The notes under the pieces are model-generated. The model was not told the origin of the DNA, ran no database searches, and saw nothing but the letters and a program-made list of their open reading frames with translations. A stretch of 64,000 bases of DNA from Neckera pumila (lineage: Eukaryota; Streptophyta; Bryopsida; Hypnales; Neckeraceae), in assembly GCA_963969595.1 (NCBI GenBank), contig OZ018414.1, positions 21,125,660 through 21,189,659 of the forward strand, in the 5' to 3' direction. The translations under genes were made by a program, and so were the position numbers. Numbering within the stretch: position 1 is the stretch's first letter; each line of letters starts with the position of its first letter. This document shows, piece by piece, positions 58,629 to 64,000 of the stretch.

Positions 58629-61600
58629 ATGCTTTCATTCCGTCAAGGTGCAAGGTCTCTCACGTTCAGAAGAACCACAAACTCGATGGAGCTTCATCAG
58701 AAATTTCTCCTGGGTCTCCTAGTTGCGATGAGCGCAACGGTGCCCTTCGCCAGATCCCAATTGCAATCCAACATGACGATGAACGAGACGTTGATGGCAA
58801 GCCAGAATCGGACGTTGTCATCTCCTGGTGGAATCTTTCAGATGGGATTCTTCCCTGGGATGTATCCCCAAACGTACACACTTGCCATTTGGTATGCTCG
58901 AGCAGGGAATGCGGTGGTGTGGATGGCGGACCCGTCACTCAACTTCAGAGGGGACGCCAGACTCGTGTTCAGTCCTCGAGGAGATCTCGAAATCTACCGG
59001 GATGGTGACTTGTCTGTGCAACCGCTGTGGAGTTCTTTTTCGACTACGAATGTAAGTAGTCGTAACGCTTCTCCGTGTATGCTTTGATTATGCTTGGTCG
59101 CGAAATTCAATTCAATAGCTAGTTCACAAGTTACAGAAAACTGTTACTCTGGGTACCTAGTACCTGATGCAACTCGATGGTCGTAATCGTCAGGAAGGAT
59201 CAGAAATATGTGTGAATGTTAAGAGACTTCCTAAAAATTTTGGGAGTACCGAGCTGTAATAAGTACGCGTGGTGTAGATCTGAGGTCCCAAAGGAACTGA
59301 AACGGTGTCAAATTCTTCAAATTCGGCATTCTAACGAATTGAATCGATATGATGATTGGATGTGTCCAAGGAAAAACTTCATATTGTTGGTAAAGAGCAT
59401 GTTATATTACCTTTGTGAAAATATAGGTCACAATTTTTGGTTTGTGGAATATCGTCAACTTAATGAAATTGACGATTTTTGGTAACTAGCTAGACAGGGC
59501 TGGATTATAATTGTGCAAATTTTTCCATTTTCACTGAGTATTGCCAATTACATTGAAATTCCCAGTAAACTGGTCGCTGTCTGAAACGTGGAAAGAGTCG
59601 ACCTTATTTCTCATGGACCGAGAGACGATTCACCTTGGGACTTGAGTAGCAAGCATGCTGCGAATTAAGCTGTAAGATAACCTGGACGAATTAAATCCTA
59701 GAACTTTCATTAGCAACTTGCAACCTCCCAAAATGTGTCTCCGGGATCCAAGCGATATTTTTTTGCATTATTCAACAACAACGTAGATCAGAACTTCTGC
59801 TGCTGTACACGCTCTCATAGAAATTTGGGATTCTCTGTTGCAGGATATCTTTTTGTGCTCTACACTAATTCAACTGCAATTGACATGATACTGAAGTGAA
59901 AGTGGGACCTTTATTGCAGCCGAATTCAGAAGCGAATGCAACAACAGCATCTCTCATGGACACAGGCAACCTCGTCCTCCTCACCCCAACATCCCAAATC
60001 ACCTGGCAATCCTTCAACAGCCCCACCGACACTCTCTTACCAACCCAACGCTTCGCAGCTTCCACCAACGTAACAATGACCTCATGGCAGAGCTCCACAA
60101 ACTACAGCCGCGGCAGCTACTCCTTAACATGGCAATTTGGGTACGGGTCACTCCTTGCAACCTACCATCAACCTCCCACACCGTATGCTTCCTCTCCCCC
60201 ACCAGACCGCATCTACTGGAGCTCATATACAAATTCCACGTACGTGGAGTTAACAACAGACGGTCAGTTCCAAGCAGACGTGGTTGGAAGCTCAATGACA
60301 CTTATTGGCAAGAGTACCGACGCAGGAGAGACTCATCTCCGCCGCCTCACAATCGACCCTGATGGAAACTTGAGGATCCGGAGCTGGAATGACAATCAAT
60401 GGATTGTGGTTTGGACTCTCTACCCCCAAAACTGCTCTCTGTATAACCATTGTGGTTTCAACGCAATCTGCGACGAAACTTTCACTGATACATGCTTTTG
60501 TCCACATGGATTCACACCAATTACATCAACAGAAGGTTTCCAAGGGTGTCAACGAGAGGAAGAGATTGTAACCCAAGTGACTGACACCGGCGGAAACGTG
60601 ACAACAGTCGTAACTGAGCTTCACATGTATGAGTTAAACCTTGTGGAATACACAAGTGGGATTCACTACGTGCATTACCAGAATGTTTCCTTACAATTTT
60701 GCCTGGAGAACTGTTTGAGCTCCTCGATTTGTGAAGCGGCTGTGACTTCCGATCCTGATCAGAGTGGAGTGCTGGACGATTGCTGGTTGAAACAGATCTT
60801 GTACGCTGGAACACAAGGAGTTGCGAATAAAAAGTCGTTTGTGAAACTGGCGGTGGGTGCGGGGAAGAAGCAACTCTCACGTGAAAGGCATCTTGTGAGG
60901 CAGCTTGTGATTGGGTCGATCGTTTTGAGCGTGGCGGTGGTGGTGCTGGCATTAGGGTTGGCGCCTGCGGTGGGACTCTTTGTGGTGAGGAAAGCGAGGA
61001 GGCGGCGGGTGAGGAAATTGGAGGAGAGGTGGGGGGCGGCGAAGGGAGGGACTGTGAGTTTTACGTATGGGGAGATGCGATTGGCGACTAGAGACTTCGA
61101 GGAGGAGATTGGAAAAGGGGGGTACGGATCCGTTTTCAAAGGTGAAATCGGACAGCAAGCGATGGTACGTAAAGAGGATCGGATCGGACAATTTTGATGA
61201 TAGGTTCTGTTTTGGTTTTGGAAATGCATATGTCATGGGTTTTTCAGTCAATCTTGACACTCTTGTCAAAGAGGCAGGAGGGGAAACCTAAATTGTTAAA
61301 GGCTGGGTTGAAATCCGTGCAGAAGGGATTAGAGTTCATCAAATTACAGACGTAACTTCAAAGAAATGTTGGGTTTAGAAGTAGATTAAACGTACAGTAT
61401 GTTACAGTCTTGTGTCTGCTCATCGTTGTTTCGTTTTGTTGTTAGATTTGCAGTGAAATTGGGCACCGATTCAGTCGTCATGGTATGATATAGTGTTGTA
61501 GCTGCACATCGTTGTTTCATTCTGCTGTTAGAATTGCAGTGAAATTGGCACGTACGGATTCAGTCCTCCAACTGAACCTCAAAACTCATTTGCTTTTGAG

Positions 61601-63275
61601 GATTCCTCTAATAGTTCAGTTACACGATTCCACTAATAGTCTAGTGGTTAGGATGGTGGGCTACTGGCTTCTTGGAGCTCCAAGAAGCGGCTATGGCGGG
61701 GGCGTTCTTAAGGGGGTTTGCCTTGCTTTTGTTGGCGGAGTCCATAGGAGACAGTCTTGTCCACTTGCTTTACTACTGGTGGAATCCAACTGAACTCATG
61801 CATGCCAACCCAGTGAAGTCTTATTAGAGCTAGAAACAATTGTGACACAATTTTGACACGTGCTATGAAACATGCCCTGAATTTCAATGCAAATGTCCAT
61901 TCAGGTGGCTGTGAAACGTCTCGACAAATTGAGTCCCCGCGAAGACGAATTCGTGAACGAGGTGAACACGATCGGCTGCATCCACCACATCAACCTGGTG
62001 AAGCTTCATGGCTACTGCTCCTCCTCCACTCACAAGCTCCTCGTCTATGAGTTCGTCGCCAACAGCTCCCTCGACAAACTCCTCTTCCGTCGCGACGCCA
62101 AGTCCGAGTACTCCCCGATGCTGGAATGGCGCAGCCGCTTCCAGATCGCCCTCCAAACCGCTCGTGGCTTAGCCTACCTCCACGAGGACGTGCGCGACCA
62201 ACGCATCATCCACTGCGACATCAAGCCTGAGAATATCCTCCTGGACTCCAAGATGGCGGCCAAGGTTGCCGACTTCGGCTTGTCCCGCATCCTGAACCGC
62301 GAACAGACGAGGACCATGACGAAGCACATCAGGGGGACGACGGGGTACTTGGCGCCCGAGTGGACCTCGGAGAATACACCGATCACAGCGAAGATTGATG
62401 TGTTCAGCTTCGGAATGGTGTTGCTGGAGGTTGTGAGTGGGAGAAGGAACTTGAGGCCGTATTGGATTCATGACCAGGAGATTCACAACTCGCAAATGGA
62501 GTGCCGGTATTTTCCGCAGTGGGCGTTTCCGAAAGTGGAGACGGAGGATTTTTTGGAGGTGGTGGATGCGAGGTTGCAGGGTATTGTGGACGCTAAGCAG
62601 GTATTTAAAACGTAACTAGAGGCTGTAGGGTTTGGGATTACGGTTTAGGGAAGTCTCTTATGAAAGATTGACAGCAATTGCAGTGCAAAGTTTGTTTAGA
62701 ACTTGGAAATTTGAGCTCACGATTGGAATGGCTTAAGGGTTTAGCAGCACCTCCTGTGACAGGTTGAGAGATTGACAGTAATTTCATCGCAAAACTCTGT
62801 GCAAAACTTGGGAATTTGAACTAACTGACAATTGGAAATGGCTTTAGGGTTTTAAGAATTTTTGGGTTTAGCACCTTCTCATATGAGGTTGAGAGATTTT
62901 CAGTAATTCCAGTTCAAATATTGTACAAAGACTTGTGAAAGTGAACTGAGAATTGGACGATTCTTATGGAAATCTAATCGTGTACAGGTGAAGCGGGCGT
63001 TGCTGGTGGCGTTTTGGTGTATCAATGAGAATCCGAATAAACGGCCAACGATGTCGAAAGTTGTGCAGTTGTTGGAGGGGCACATTCCGATTGAGCAACC
63101 TGTGATTAGGCCGAGGTTTCTCGATGACATGGAACTGGGTGGTTCGATTCCGACGTCGCGATACAATTCTTCACAAGATTTGGATGCTATGTTGAGCACC
63201 CTCACGGTTAAGCATGTGTCTAGTAATGTTTCGGAGGGCTTTCCTTCCGAAGGGTCCGTCTTCTTCGGCACATGA
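58629..63275 (+). CDS. Receptor copy 3: G-type lectin S-receptor-like serine/threonine-protein kinase (spliced, 4 exons)
   Basis: Intact paralogue of copy 2. Exons: 58629-59051, 59920-61164, 61905-62600, 62988-63275; every junction falls between codons; introns 868, 740 and 387 nt; about 883 aa. The first ATG (58629) has ACC before it. The Met at 58686 directly precedes a classic signal peptide (MELHQKFLLGLLVAMSATV) and may be the real start. Residues by eye: lectin about 45-200, S-locus domain about 279-345, PAN-like Cys cluster about 400-430, membrane span about 470-496, kinase from about 535. P-loop GKGGYGSV, Lys 560, catalytic Asp 661 in HCDIKPEN, Asp 679 in DFG, then YLAPEW, DVFSFG and RPTMSKVV. 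Many N-x-S/T sites outside the cell. Typical SD receptor kinases are about 780-880 aa, so the length fits. Non-RD catalytic loop as in SD2-type kinases. Intron 3 is longer and more diverged than in copies 1 and 2. An immune or perception role is inferred from the family only. Confidence 0.9.
61637..61687 (+). other. tRNA-like A-box plus palindrome in intron 2 of copy 3
   Basis: TAGTCTAGTGGTTAGG, closer to a canonical tRNA D-arm than the copy 1 version, followed by the intact 20-nt palindrome. Copy 2 keeps only CTAGTGGTTAGG and a one-mismatch palindrome. Confidence 0.35.
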
Positions 63276-63292
63276 GGAATTGAGCTTCTCGA

Positions 63293-63380
63293 AAGCCCTA
63301 AACCCTGAAACCGTAAACCGTAACCGTAAACTTAACTGTAGACTTGTCACCTAAATTATGAAACATGAAGCCCTGGATCC
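63293..63380 (+). repeat. Degenerate telomere-like tract after copy 3
   Basis: Contains CCCTAAACCCTGAAACC and AACCGTAACCGTAAAC. It is the closest of the three to the plant CCCTAAA telomere unit, but still degenerate. Confidence 0.5.
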
Positions 63381-64000
63381 TACATCTGAAATCGTCAGAA
63401 TAAGCAGCATTTGAACATGGTTCTAGTATGTTGTCTAAGTTTTTGTTGAATTTGGTTAGGATCAAAAGTGGATTTCAAATTCTCTTAGCATGGACATGTG
63501 TGGCTAAATAATGAATTTTCGGAGCATTGAAAATAGATGTACCCATAATCGATCATAGGCTCTTGTGAATAGAGATTGTAAATTTTAGGCAAGGATTTGC
63601 AAAGATTGATCTTACAAATGGATCACAATTAGGTGCAATTATGTCATGGAGTATTTTATATCACATCTTCAAATCTTTTGGGCTCCGACTTGCTTGTTTG
63701 CTTGCAAGTGCAAAAGAAGTTGCACTGTCTACAAATACTTTAAAATATTTATGAAACTTTTCATTGTTACTGTAATGAAAGGTTATTTGAAGACTTCTCA
63801 GGATTAGATGCATGTGACTGAAGCAATTGCAAGGAGTGAAGTTTTCGGATGGTAAACTTTTGTGCAAAGAAATTTCAAAACTTACTCATTAGAAATTCTT
63901 TGAAGAGAGACTGGTTGAAGATTATGTTCTCTTTGCTTGATTTGTATGATTTTGACTGTGCCGTTTATGCTATGGAGGGGAGATGTGAACATGCTGCTAA

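Larger units (their letters stand above)
56090..64000 (+). repeat. Segmental duplication unit 3 (contains receptor copy 3), cut by window end
   Basis: Third block and the most compact one. The upstream half is only about 2.5 kb from 56,130 to the receptor start because few elements have inserted. From 57,270 to 59,100 it is almost identical to 38,380-40,220 of unit 2. The 3' flank continues past the window end. Confidence 0.75.

Overview
The window looks like nuclear DNA of a land plant. The only convincing protein-coding genes are three tandem, same-strand copies of a G-type (bulb-lectin/S-domain) receptor-like kinase with plant GT-AG introns. The intergenic DNA is AT-rich and packed with small plant-type DNA transposons (CACTA, Stowaway, foldback MITEs). 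No bacterial, organellar, rRNA or complete tRNA gene is seen. The SD2-like kinase (HCDIKPEN loop) is split by introns and the mobile-element content is unusual, which hints at a non-angiosperm lineage, but the species cannot be fixed from the sequence.

Layout. Unit 1 covers about 1-14,340 and holds receptor copy 1 (7,496-12,094), which is broken. Then comes a transposon-rich stretch (14,900-28,800) with no recognisable host gene. Unit 2 covers about 28,880-45,990 and holds the intact copy 2 (39,787-44,421; about 890 aa). A second gene-poor stretch follows (46,000-56,090). Unit 3 runs from about 56,090 past the window end and holds the intact copy 3 (58,629-63,275; about 883 aa). Upstream sequence, introns and 3' flanks of the three units align with each other, so this is a segmental tandem triplication later expanded by element insertions. 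Every receptor copy has four exons joined in phase 0: signal peptide plus first half of the lectin; rest of lectin, S-locus domain, PAN-like domain, membrane span and kinase P-loop; kinase body; kinase C-terminus.

Copy 1 has a stop just before the membrane span and two separate 8-nt deletions in exon 2. It is a pseudogene, or possibly a source of a secreted ectodomain resembling an S-locus glycoprotein. Copies 2 and 3 keep every kinase residue checked and have the non-RD loop (His-Cys-Asp) common among immune receptor kinases. A defence or perception role is an inference from the family.

The most unusual content is the mobile DNA. At least a dozen elements of 0.2-1.0 kb have termini of the form CCCCTAAAGG...CCTTTAGGGG and are flanked by TTAA. 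A paralogous empty site inside the window carries a single TTAA, as expected of piggyBac-type insertion, which is not a usual plant superfamily. There is also a decayed Tc1/mariner-type transposase in a TA-flanked element, two CACTA-type MITEs with perfect 3-bp duplications, a Stowaway element, and several foldback families. I could not run alignments or searches; identities and families come from reading by eye.
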